Under the pieces are notes generated by a model. That model was given only the letters and a program-made list of their open reading frames with translations, was not told where the DNA came from and made no database searches. From assembly GCA_030453005.1 (NCBI GenBank), contig JAKDLE010000225.1:1-5586 (forward strand): a stretch of 5,586 bases of DNA, read 5' to 3'. The DNA comes from Pseudonocardia sp. (lineage in GTDB: Bacteria > Actinomycetota > Actinomycetes > Mycobacteriales > Pseudonocardiaceae). This document shows positions 1-5,586 of the stretch, piece by piece (the stretch's first letter is position 1; each line of letters begins with the position of its first letter). A program made the position numbers and the translations under genes.

Positions 1-2
1 AG

Positions 3-1877
3 GTGATGGGGCAGTTCCGCGCAGCCCCGCCCGCGGGCGGCGAGCCGCGGGAGCAGCTGTTGCGGCTGTCCCGGCCGCCGGGCGCGGGGCTCACGGTGCG
101 CGCCACCGCCCCCCCGACGCAGCCGATGCGCGAGCTGGACTCCTACGCCCTGAAGGTGATCAAGGCTCGCCGCCGCGGGGCGGTGTACCCCTACGAGGTG
201 GTGCCGATGGTGGTGCGCAACCCCGACGGTGGCGCCCCCGGCAAGTTCACCGAGTACGACCTCGACGACTCCGGCACCCCGGTGCAGGTCGACCGCGCGC
301 CGGGCGGCAACTCCGCCAACCTGGTGCTGGGCACGGTCACCACCTCCACGCAGCGCTACCCGGAGGGCATGACGCGCGTCGTGCTCATCGGCGATCCGAC
401 GAAGGCGCTGGGTGCGGTCGCCGAGCCGGAGGCCCGGCGGGTACTCGCGGCGATCGAGCTGGCGGGCAGGCTGGACTCGCCCATCGAGTGGTTCGCCGTC
501 TCGGCGGGCGCGAAGATCGCGATGGACTCCGGCACCGAGAACATGGACTGGATCAGCCGCGTGCTGCGCGGGATCATCGAGTTCACCCAGGGTGGCGGCG
601 AGTTCAACGTCGTCGTGACGGGCATCAACGTGGGCGCCCAGCCGTACTGGAACGCCGAGGCCACGATGCTCATGCACACCAAGGGCATCCTCGTGATGAC
701 GCCCGACAGCGCGATGGTGCTCACGGGCAAGCAGTCGCTGGACTACTCGGGCGGCGTCAGCGCCGAGGACAACTTCGGCATCGGCGGCTACGACCGGATC
801 ATGGGCCCCAACGGGCAGGCGCAGTACTGGGCACCGGACCTCTCCGGCGCCGTGGACGTCCTGCTCGCGCACTACGCGCACACCTACCGCGCGCCGGGCG
901 AGCGGTTCCCCCGCCCCGCCCCGAGCACCGACGCGGTCGACCGCGACGTCTCCGACTCCCCGCACAGCGGCCCCGGCTGCGACTTCACCACGGTCGGCGA
1001 GGTGTTCTCGACCGTCACCAACCCGGAGCGCAAGAAGCCCTTCGACATCCGCTCGGTGATGGCGGCCGTGGCCGACGCCGACCACCCCACGCTGGAACGC
1101 TGGGCCGACATGATCGACGCCGAGGGTGTCGTCGTGCTCGATGCCCACCTGGGCGGGCAGCCGATCTCGCTGCTGGGCATCGAGTCGCGGCCGCTGCCCC
1201 GGCGCGGCCGCATCCCGATCGACGGCCCGTCGTCGTTCACCGCGGGCACGCTGTTCCCGAGGTCGTCGAAGAAGACGGCGCGGGCGATCAACGCGGCGAG
1301 CGGCAATCGGCCGCTGGTTGTGCTCGCGAACCTGTCCGGGTTCGACGGCTCCCCGGAGTCGCTGCGCCAGCTGCAGCTGGAGTACGGCGCGGAGATCGGG
1401 CGGGCGGTCGTCAACTTCGACGGGCCGATCGTGTTCTGCGTGGTGTCGCGCTACCACGGCGGGGCGTTCGTCGTGTTCTCCAAGACGCTCAACGACAACA
1501 TGGAGATCGCCGCGGTGGAGGGCTCCTACGCCTCGGTGATCGGTGGCGCGCCCGCCGCGGCCGTCGTGTTCGCGGGCGAGGTCAACAAGCGCACCGCCGC
1601 CGACCCCCGCGTGGCCGACCTGGAGGCGCGCATCTCCGACGCCGGGCAGGCCGGTGACGACGCCGAGTCGGGCAGGCTCGCCGCCGAGCTCGCGGCCCTG
1701 CGCCCCGGCGTGCGGTCGGAGAAGCTCGGCCAGGTGGCCGACGAGTTCGACACCGCGCACAGCGTGGAACGGGCCCAGCGCATGGGCTCGGTGGACCGCA
1801 TCGTCCCCGCCCACACCCTGCGCCCCTACCTGGTGGACGCGGTGCGACGCGGCATGGCCCGCACCGAGCCGCGGTGA
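3..1877 (+). CDS. Eukaryotic-type acetyl/acyl-CoA carboxylase, carboxyltransferase module (3' end of a larger gene)
   Basis: Carboxyltransferase that moves CO2 from carboxybiotin to an acyl-CoA, giving malonyl-CoA or a homologue in the cytoplasm. The reading frame is open to the window edge. The GTG at 3 has no visible context for a start, so I read this as the C-terminal 624 residues of a longer fused carboxylase. Residues 43-70 match the start of the eukaryotic ACC CT domain (..VIKARRRGAVYPYEVV). Residues 83-110 (EYDLDDSGTPVQVDRAPGGN) match its LDDxGxxVxxxRxPGGN segment, and YPEGMTRVVLIGD (119-131) and SAGAKI (167-172) follow. The C-terminal crotonase-like half has GTLFPRSSKKTARAI (415-429), ANLSGFDGS (442-450) and the helical segment 536-600 that in eukaryotic ACC precedes the end. 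AccD-type zinc cysteines are absent. It lacks part of the eukaryotic N-half insertion after SAGAKI. True substrate chain length is unknown. Stop TGA at 1875-1877. Confidence 0.9.
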   Translation: MMGQFRAAPPAGGEPREQLLRLSRPPGAGLTVRATAPPTQPMRELDSYALKVIKARRRGAVYPYEVVPMVVRNPDGGAPGKFTEYDLDDSGTPVQVDRAPGGNSANLVLGTVTTSTQRYPEGMTRVVLIGDPTKALGAVAEPEARRVLAAIELAGRLDSPIEWFAVSAGAKIAMDSGTENMDWISRVLRGIIEFTQGGGEFNVVVTGINVGAQPYWNAEATMLMHTKGILVMTPDSAMVLTGKQSLDYSGGVSAEDNFGIGGYDRIMGPNGQAQYWAPDLSGAVDVLLAHYAHTYRAPGERFPRPAPSTDAVDRDVSDSPHSGPGCDFTTVGEVFSTVTNPERKKPFDIRSVMAAVADADHPTLERWADMIDAEGVVVLDAHLGGQPISLLGIESRPLPRRGRIPIDGPSSFTAGTLFPRSSKKTARAINAASGNRPLVVLANLSGFDGSPESLRQLQLEYGAEIGRAVVNFDGPIVFCVVSRYHGGAFVVFSKTLNDNMEIAAVEGSYASVIGGAPAAAVVFAGEVNKRTAADPRVADLEARISDAGQAGDDAESGRLAAELAALRPGVRSEKLGQVADEFDTAHSVERAQRMGSVDRIVPAHTLRPYLVDAVRRGMARTEPR

Positions 1878-1890
1878 GCCACCCCCGAGG

Positions 1891-1945
1891 CTGAGCGAAC
1901 GGCACTCTCAGCCGACCTCCTTGGCCGGGAGTGCCGTTCGCTCAG
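1891..1945. terminator. Long hairpin between convergent genes, probable bidirectional terminator
   Basis: Arms at 1891-1913 and 1923-1945 pair over 23 positions with a 9-nt loop (1914-1922). The outer 17 pairs are perfect; the inner part has one G-T wobble and one A-C mismatch. It begins 13 nt after the carboxylase stop, and its right arm contains the stop codon of the convergent glycosidase (1942-1944), so it could end transcription from both sides. No T-tract follows on either strand, which is common for hairpins in high-GC actinomycetes. The length and near-perfection also fit a dispersed palindromic repeat that has been co-opted as a terminator. Confidence 0.7.
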
Positions 1946-3183
1946 GAGCAGGCGTTCTTCGTGCGGAGGACGCGGGTGACCGCCTCGGCGTTCTCCGCCG
2001 CGTCCAGCGTGCCCTCGGCCAGCGCCGACTCCAGGACGTCGAGGACGGCGTCCGGGTCCTCGGGGTTCGACCACAGGGCCACGTCGGCGCCCGCGTCGAG
2101 TGCGGCGAGCACGGCCTCGGGCAGCGCGTAGGTACCCGTCACCGCCTTCATGGCGCCGAGGTCGTCGGTGAGCACGAGGCCGTCGAACCCGTACTCCCCG
2201 CGCAGCAGCTCGTACACCGCCGGGGTGAGCGAGCTGGGCAAATCCCCGGTCAGGCCGGGAACGTCGAGATGGCCCACCATGACGCCCGTGCGGGTGTCGG
2301 CCAACGGCGCGCCCGGGCTCACGAGGGCGGCGTAGGGCAGCAGGTCGGCGGTGCGCAGGTCGTCGAGCGGCGGGGTGGAGACGCGCCCGGCGTGGGAGTC
2401 GCCGTCGGCGCGGCCGTGCCCCGGGAAGTGCTTGATCACGGTGGCGAGCCCCGCGGCGTGCTGGCCCTCGGCGAAGGCCCGGGCGTAGCGGGTGACCTCG
2501 CCCGGGTCGGTGCCGAAGGACCGGTCGCCGATGACGGCGCCGTCGGGCTGCCCGCCGAGGTCGACGACGGGGCCGAGGTTCGTCGTGACGCCGCGGGCGG
2601 CCAGTGCGCGGCCGCGCTCCTCGCCCAGCGCGCGCACCTCGTCGACGCTGCGGGCGCTCATCTCGCGGGCGCTGGGCAGGTCGCCGTCGAGGTCGTCGAT
2701 GCGCTGCACCCGCCCGCCCTCGTCGTCCACGGCCACCGCGACCGGGATGCGCGCCCCGGCCTGCACCGTGCGCAGTGCCTGGTCCCGCAGCAGCTCGGTG
2801 GCGTTGCCGGGCAGGAAGATCCCGCCCACCTGGGTGGAGCGCACGGTCTCGGCGGCGGCGGCGGGGTCGGCGGCGTCCACCCCCACCATGAGCCGCTGGG
2901 CCAGTCGGGCACGTGGCGACATGGCGTCGACGACGGCCGCGCAGTCGGGGAGGCGTTCGTCAGGCCCTGGCGCGAGGGCGGCCGGGAGCGAGGCGGGCAC
3001 CGGGAGCGGCCCGGCCGTCGGCGTCGCCCCGACCACCGCCGCGGAGCTCGCCACCATCCCCACGACGATCCCGACCAGCAGCGGACCCGCCGGGCGTCGA
3101 GGTCCCCGAGCCGGTGCGCCACGGGAGGCACGGCCGCGGAGGGTGACCGTGGTCTGGTGCGACGGGCGGCGGGGGCGTGTCAT
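1942..3183 (-). CDS. Exported glycoside hydrolase family 3 beta-N-acetylhexosaminidase (NagZ-like)
   Basis: Predicted to remove terminal beta-N-acetylglucosamine from peptidoglycan fragments outside the membrane, in cell-wall turnover. Of 413 residues, 1-31 carry nine arginines, about 32-53 form a hydrophobic signal or anchor, and the catalytic TIM barrel covers roughly 80-410. NagZ hallmarks run in order: DDEGGRVQR (153-161), RSFG (221-224), KHFPGHG (251-257), the DSH loop with probable acid/base His264, and LTDDLGAMKA (338-347) with probable nucleophile Asp340. No lipobox cysteine is present, so this is not an LpqI-style lipoprotein. The twin arginine at 29-30 is a poor Tat match. The ATG start is firm at the 5' side: an in-frame TGA lies at 3195-3193, nine bases before it, and the next ATG would destroy the membrane segment. 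A GGGGGG run about 13 nt upstream is a weakly placed ribosome site. The gene is transcribed convergently to the carboxylase and divergently from the ketosynthase, so it is a separate transcription unit. Family assignment is secure; exact sugar substrate is inferred. Confidence 0.93.
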   Translation of the reverse strand: MTRPRRPSHQTTVTLRGRASRGAPARGPRRPAGPLLVGIVVGMVASSAAVVGATPTAGPLPVPASLPAALAPGPDERLPDCAAVVDAMSPRARLAQRLMVGVDAADPAAAAETVRSTQVGGIFLPGNATELLRDQALRTVQAGARIPVAVAVDDEGGRVQRIDDLDGDLPSAREMSARSVDEVRALGEERGRALAARGVTTNLGPVVDLGGQPDGAVIGDRSFGTDPGEVTRYARAFAEGQHAAGLATVIKHFPGHGRADGDSHAGRVSTPPLDDLRTADLLPYAALVSPGAPLADTRTGVMVGHLDVPGLTGDLPSSLTPAVYELLRGEYGFDGLVLTDDLGAMKAVTGTYALPEAVLAALDAGADVALWSNPEDPDAVLDVLESALAEGTLDAAENAEAVTRVLRTKNACS

Positions 3184-3210
3184 CGCCCGCCATCATCCCC
3201 CCTGGCCCCC

Positions 3211-3233
3211 GCTGCGGGCGGACCGCCCGCGGC
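3211..3233. repeat. GC-rich inverted repeat, candidate operator
   Basis: A perfect 8-bp inverted repeat (GCGGGCGG, one A, CCGCCCGC; 3214-3230) extends to 11-bp arms with a single T-G pair. It lies 31-47 bp upstream of the glycosidase start for its perfect core. The one-base spacer suits a dimeric DNA-binding protein better than an RNA hairpin. Chance occurrence in GC-rich DNA is possible. Confidence 0.4.
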
Positions 3234-3349
3234 GCGCCGGAGTGGATCGGTACAGAGTTTCCCCCGACCGTCGGTTGTGCGCGGGGGTCACGTCACGTTG
3301 AGTGGAGAACGACCGGACCGCGGACCCGGCCCGGTTCACCCAGCTCGTC

Positions 3350-3354
3350 GGAGG
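3350..3354 (+). promoter_or_regulatory. Ribosome binding site deciding the ketosynthase start
   Basis: GGAGG lies four bases before the GTG at 3359. The only other in-frame start, GTG at 3302, directly abuts an in-frame TGA (3299-3301) and has no purine-rich site at normal distance; the nearest G run ends 14 nt upstream. The spacing here is slightly short but is still the better case. Confidence 0.55.
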
Positions 3355-3358
3355 CCTC

Positions 3359-5371
3359 GTGAAACCTTTCGTGCTCAACCGTCACGGCAAGCTCGTCTTC
3401 CCCGCCACCGTCCTCGGAGAGCTCGACTTCTCCGTCCTCGACTCCCTCGACCAGTTCACCGCCGTGATCGGCCGTGACTTCGAGGCCAAGGCGCCCACCG
3501 GCAGCGACATCCTCACCCGCGTGGAGTCCGGGGGTTACGAGAGCCGCTTCCCCCTGCTGCGCGACCTCGCCCAGAACCTGTTCTGGGTGAACCGCTACTC
3601 GATGACGATGTTCGACAAGCGGCCCACCCGCTTCCGCGACCTGCCCCGGGGTCGCGACGACGTGTTCCTGCCCGTGCTGACGCCGTGGGAGGACGGCGAG
3701 CGCAAGGTCGCCGCCGTGGAGAGCGCCTACCGGTCGCTGCCCGCCACCTACGACTCCGACACCGAGGACCGCGTGTTCACCCGGTTGTTCGACGTGTTCC
3801 GGCACAAGCGCCACCACGCCACGGAGCTGCCCGCGATCAAGCCGACGGTGGCCGAGCTGCTCGCGCAGCCCGAGGCCCTGACGTGGGTCCTCCCGCGCCA
3901 CGACCCCGACTACCCCACGTTCTCGCTCCAGGAGATCCTCGACGCCGACGAGTCCGTGCCCGAGCTGGAGGCCCTGTCGCGCTGGGCGATGGTGCTGCAC
4001 AACCAGTACCCTTGGGAGCGCGAGACCACCGAGCTGCGCCCCGTCGGCTCCATCGGTGACGACGACGTCGTCATCGCGCTGCATCCGCGCAACCGCGACG
4101 TCATGGCGTTCATCGACCGGGTGCGCTCGGAGGCGGTGCCCGCGAGCAGCGGCCCGGCCCCGCTGCCGCCCGTGCAGCCGGTGGCGCCCTACCCGCCGGT
4201 GCGGGTGCGTGAGGCGTTCGCCGTGGCCCCGGTGCTGGAGGCGCTGTCGGTGGTGCGCGGCGAGCACGTCTGCAGCAACGACGACGTCATCCGCAACTCC
4301 AGCTTCTCCTGGTCGCCGATGAGCGCGGCCGAGATCAGCAAGAAGACCGGCATCGAGGAGCGCCGCTACTCCTCGCGCCCGCTGGAGGTGCTGGCGTTGG
4401 AGGCCGCCCGGGACGCGCTGGAGCACTCCGGACGCGGGGCCGAGGAGATCGGTGCCGTACTCGTGGCCACCTGCACCAGCGAACGGCTCATCCCGTCGGT
4501 GGCGTGCTGGATCTCCGGGCAGCTCGGGCTGCTGCAGACCCACGTCTCCGCCGACATCGTGGCCGCCTGCGCGGGGTTGCCCTACGGGCTGTCCGAGGCG
4601 GTGCGGCTGCTGCAGGAGGTCCAGCGGCCGGTGCTGCTGATCTGCGTGGAGAAGTTCTCCGACAAGATCGGCGCCGTCCGCACCTCCCGGATGATCTTCG
4701 GGGACGGCGCGTCGGCGATCGTCGTGGCGCCCGGGGAACGCACCGACGTCGAGGTGCTGCAGACCTACGCCAGCGGCCCGGTCAGCGAGGTCGAGTCGAT
4801 CATCTGGCCGAACCGGGAGTTCGACAACGACATCACCGTCTACGGGCCCGAGGTCAAGTCGCTCGTGCAGCGCTACCTCGACCAGATGATCGGCGAGCTG
4901 GGCGACGAGCCCGACCCCGACGACCCGGCGCGCCCGCTGCTCGACTCGATCGACCTGATCGTGCCGCACCAGGCGAACAAGACCATGATCCTCGGCCTCG
5001 CCGAGAAGGCGGGTCTCACCCCCGACCAGCTCTACTTCAACATCGAGACGATGGGCAACGTCTCGGCCGCGTCCATCCCCATCGCGATCGCCGACGCCGT
5101 GCGCGACGGCGCGATCACCCGGCCGATGCGGGTGTTCGCGCCCGGGTTCGGAGCAGGGGCCGTCGGGGGGTACGCGGTGCTGCGCGTCGACCCGGCGATC
5201 GTCGCGCCGGAGCGCGCGGGAATCGACACAGCGCCGGAGCGCGCAGGAATCGACACAGCGCCGGAGCGCGCGGCGACGGCGGCGACGGCGGCGACACCCG
5301 CAGCCGAGGCGGCCCGGCCCTCGAACACGCCCACCACCAGCGACGACGTCCGTGTGGCGTTCGGCGAGTAG
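3359..5371 (+). CDS. KASIII/FabH-like beta-ketoacyl synthase with unassigned N-terminal domain
   Basis: Condensing enzyme of the thiolase fold, expected to join an acyl thioester to a malonyl-type extender and give a 3-ketoacyl thioester. Numbering is from the GTG at 3359 (670 residues; 689 if it starts at 3302). Residues 1-260 are a domain I cannot assign, with a striking start (KPFVLNRHGKLVFP), several tryptophans and a basic His cluster, RHKRHH (148-153). Residues 262-281 are a proline-rich linker. The ketosynthase runs from about 282 to 611: KKTGIEERRY (328-337), catalytic Cys404 in DIVAACAG, GDGAS (448-452), His537 in VPHQAN, Asn567 in GNVSAASIP, and the closing GFGAG motif (596-600). 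The triad is therefore complete. FabH is about 320-350 residues, so nearly half of this protein is extra. The tail (612-670) is low complexity with a tandem repeat and probably disordered. A reductase gene follows after 42 bp, suggesting an operon. Product and acyl specificity cannot be read from sequence alone. Confidence 0.88.
   Translation: MKPFVLNRHGKLVFPATVLGELDFSVLDSLDQFTAVIGRDFEAKAPTGSDILTRVESGGYESRFPLLRDLAQNLFWVNRYSMTMFDKRPTRFRDLPRGRDDVFLPVLTPWEDGERKVAAVESAYRSLPATYDSDTEDRVFTRLFDVFRHKRHHATELPAIKPTVAELLAQPEALTWVLPRHDPDYPTFSLQEILDADESVPELEALSRWAMVLHNQYPWERETTELRPVGSIGDDDVVIALHPRNRDVMAFIDRVRSEAVPASSGPAPLPPVQPVAPYPPVRVREAFAVAPVLEALSVVRGEHVCSNDDVIRNSSFSWSPMSAAEISKKTGIEERRYSSRPLEVLALEAARDALEHSGRGAEEIGAVLVATCTSERLIPSVACWISGQLGLLQTHVSADIVAACAGLPYGLSEAVRLLQEVQRPVLLICVEKFSDKIGAVRTSRMIFGDGASAIVVAPGERTDVEVLQTYASGPVSEVESIIWPNREFDNDITVYGPEVKSLVQRYLDQMIGELGDEPDPDDPARPLLDSIDLIVPHQANKTMILGLAEKAGLTPDQLYFNIETMGNVSAASIPIAIADAVRDGAITRPMRVFAPGFGAGAVGGYAVLRVDPAIVAPERAGIDTAPERAGIDTAPERAATAATAATPAAEAARPSNTPTTSDDVRVAFGE
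5204..5273 (+). repeat. 27-bp tandem repeat (about 2.6 copies) in the ketosynthase tail
   Basis: Units at 5204-5230 and 5231-5257 differ by one base (G at 5218, A at 5245); a third partial unit (5258-5273) matches the first over 16 bases. Each full unit encodes APERAGIDT in frame. It runs straight into a 9-bp repeat (GCGACGGCG at 5273-5281 and 5282-5290, then a partial copy) encoding an Ala-Thr stretch. Near-identity of the units implies recent duplication. The region lies after the last conserved ketosynthase motif, so it should tolerate copy-number change. Confidence 0.9.
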
Positions 5372-5400
5372 CACGCCGTCGACCATCCGACCACACCACC

Positions 5401-5407
5401 GAAGGGG
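5401..5407 (+). promoter_or_regulatory. Ribosome binding site of the reductase gene
   Basis: GAAGGGG lies six bases before the ATG at 5414, a well-placed purine-rich site that fixes this start. The 42-bp gap after the ketosynthase stop holds no evident terminator, in keeping with co-transcription. Confidence 0.65.
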
Positions 5408-5413
5408 CACCAC

Positions 5414-5586
5414 ATGACCGACATCCTGCACGAGTCCGAGCGTCGCGTCGCCATCGTCACGGGCGGGGCCCGCGGGATCGGGGCCGCGATCACCACCGCA
5501 CTGGCCCGGTCCGGCGTCCACGTCGCCGCCGGCTACTCGTCCAACAGCAAGGCCGCCGACGAGCTGGCGGGCAAGCATTGCTCCGC
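5414..5586 (+). CDS. Short-chain dehydrogenase/reductase, FabG/PhaB-like (5' part only)
   Basis: Likely NAD(P)H-dependent reductase acting on a 3-ketoacyl thioester. Only the first 57 codons are inside the window and the frame is open at its edge. After a 9-residue lead, RRVAIVTGGARGIGAAI forms the first strand and helix of the Rossmann fold, with the cofactor motif TGGARGIG (16-23). The second strand, VHVAAGYSSN (34-43), ends in a small/polar stretch as in FabG and acetoacetyl-CoA reductases; the lack of an acidic residue right at the end of this strand leans towards NADPH. The catalytic Ser-Tyr-Lys region lies beyond the window. Its position directly behind a KASIII-like synthase supports 3-ketoacyl reduction, but the SDR family is broad and the substrate is an inference. 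Confidence 0.88.
   Translation, partial: MTDILHESERRVAIVTGGARGIGAAITTALARSGVHVAAGYSSNSKAADELAGKHCS

Larger units (their letters stand above)
3184..3358. promoter_or_regulatory. Divergent intergenic region with dyads; promoters for glycosidase and ketosynthase expected here
   Basis: Both flanking genes start here and point outwards, so promoters for both must lie in or near it. I see no convincing sigma-70-type pair. The best on the + strand is TTGTGC (3275-3280), 17 nt, then TTGAGT (3298-3303), only three of six matches each. Two dyads stand out, one at 3211-3233 (listed separately) and CCGAC-C-GTCGG at 3264-3274, plus a direct repeat TCACGTCACG at 3288-3297. The AT-richer patch around 3251-3260 is the likeliest place for a promoter element. 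Confidence 0.45.

Noticed and set aside
3..5. GTG/ATG at the window start as a true start of the carboxyltransferase
   Set aside because: The frame is open to the edge, only two bases of upstream context are visible, and the family is normally the C-terminal part of a much longer chain.
1369..1380. Perfect palindrome CAGCTGCAGCTG
   Set aside because: It is the coding repeat Gln-Leu-Gln-Leu with the favoured codons of this genome, inside a conserved part of the CT.
488..1657. Plus-strand frame of 389 codons inside the carboxyltransferase
   Set aside because: A shifted-frame shadow dominated by Arg, Gly and Ala; the overlapping frame carries the conserved CT motifs throughout.
1862..1876. Short stem CACCG/CGGTG around the carboxylase stop codon
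   Set aside because: Only five base pairs, and the much stronger hairpin at 1891-1945 explains termination.
1942..3183. Glycosidase as an LpqI-type lipoprotein
   Set aside because: There is no cysteine at the end of the hydrophobic segment (32-53); the first cysteine is residue 81, well beyond a lipobox position.
1543..3477. Long plus-strand frame of 644 codons across the carboxylase end, the hairpin and the glycosidase
   Set aside because: It crosses three unrelated units, is out of frame with the CT and antisense to a motif-complete GH3 gene, and its translation is low-complexity Arg/Pro/Gly.
3359..5371. Membership in the DarB/StlD resorcinol-forming ketosynthase family, which has a similar total length
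   Set aside because: As I recall that family, it begins directly with the ketosynthase fold and carries its extra part behind it; here the extra domain is in front and the ketosynthase is C-terminal.
3293..5578. Very long open frame on the minus strand (761 codons) opposite the ketosynthase
   Set aside because: It mirrors the ketosynthase frame; its translation is Arg/Gly/Val/His-rich with no domain motif, as expected from GC-rich antisense. The + strand has complete catalytic motifs.

Overview
The window is high-GC DNA with strong G/C bias at third codon positions, densely coding, from an actinomycete. The gene types and codon style suggest a Pseudonocardia-like or other Pseudonocardiales genome. 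That is an inference from composition and protein style; no rRNA or other marker is present. It holds four protein genes, two of them cut by the window edges, and no tRNA, rRNA, CRISPR array or mobile element that I can see.

Layout. (1) Positions 3-1877 (+) are the 3' end of a large gene. They encode a complete eukaryotic-type acetyl-CoA carboxylase carboxyltransferase (CT) module, whose biotin carboxylase and biotin-carrier parts would lie upstream. (2) A long hairpin at 1891-1945 sits between this gene and the next, convergent one, and contains that gene's stop codon. (3) Positions 1942-3183 (-) encode an exported, NagZ-like family 3 beta-N-acetylhexosaminidase. (4) A divergent intergenic region of about 175 bp contains two short dyads. 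(5) Positions 3359-5371 (+) encode a two-part protein: an N-terminal domain of about 260 residues that I cannot assign to a named family, a proline-rich linker, a FabH/KASIII-like ketosynthase with an intact Cys-His-Asn triad, and a low-complexity tail built partly from a 27-bp tandem repeat. (6) From 5414 to the window end (+) runs the start of a short-chain dehydrogenase (FabG/PhaB-like), 42 bp downstream and probably in the same operon.

How they may work together. The CT module would make malonyl-CoA or another carboxylated acyl-CoA. A KASIII-type enzyme uses a malonyl extender to form a 3-ketoacyl thioester, and a FabG/PhaB-like reductase would reduce that to a 3-hydroxyacyl thioester. 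Synthase and reductase are plausibly co-transcribed. The carboxylase is nearby but separated by the oppositely oriented glycosidase, so its link is only by proximity. The glycosidase belongs to cell-wall turnover and looks unrelated. The most interesting item is the ketosynthase with its unassigned N-terminal domain; I do not see proof of a wholly new system.
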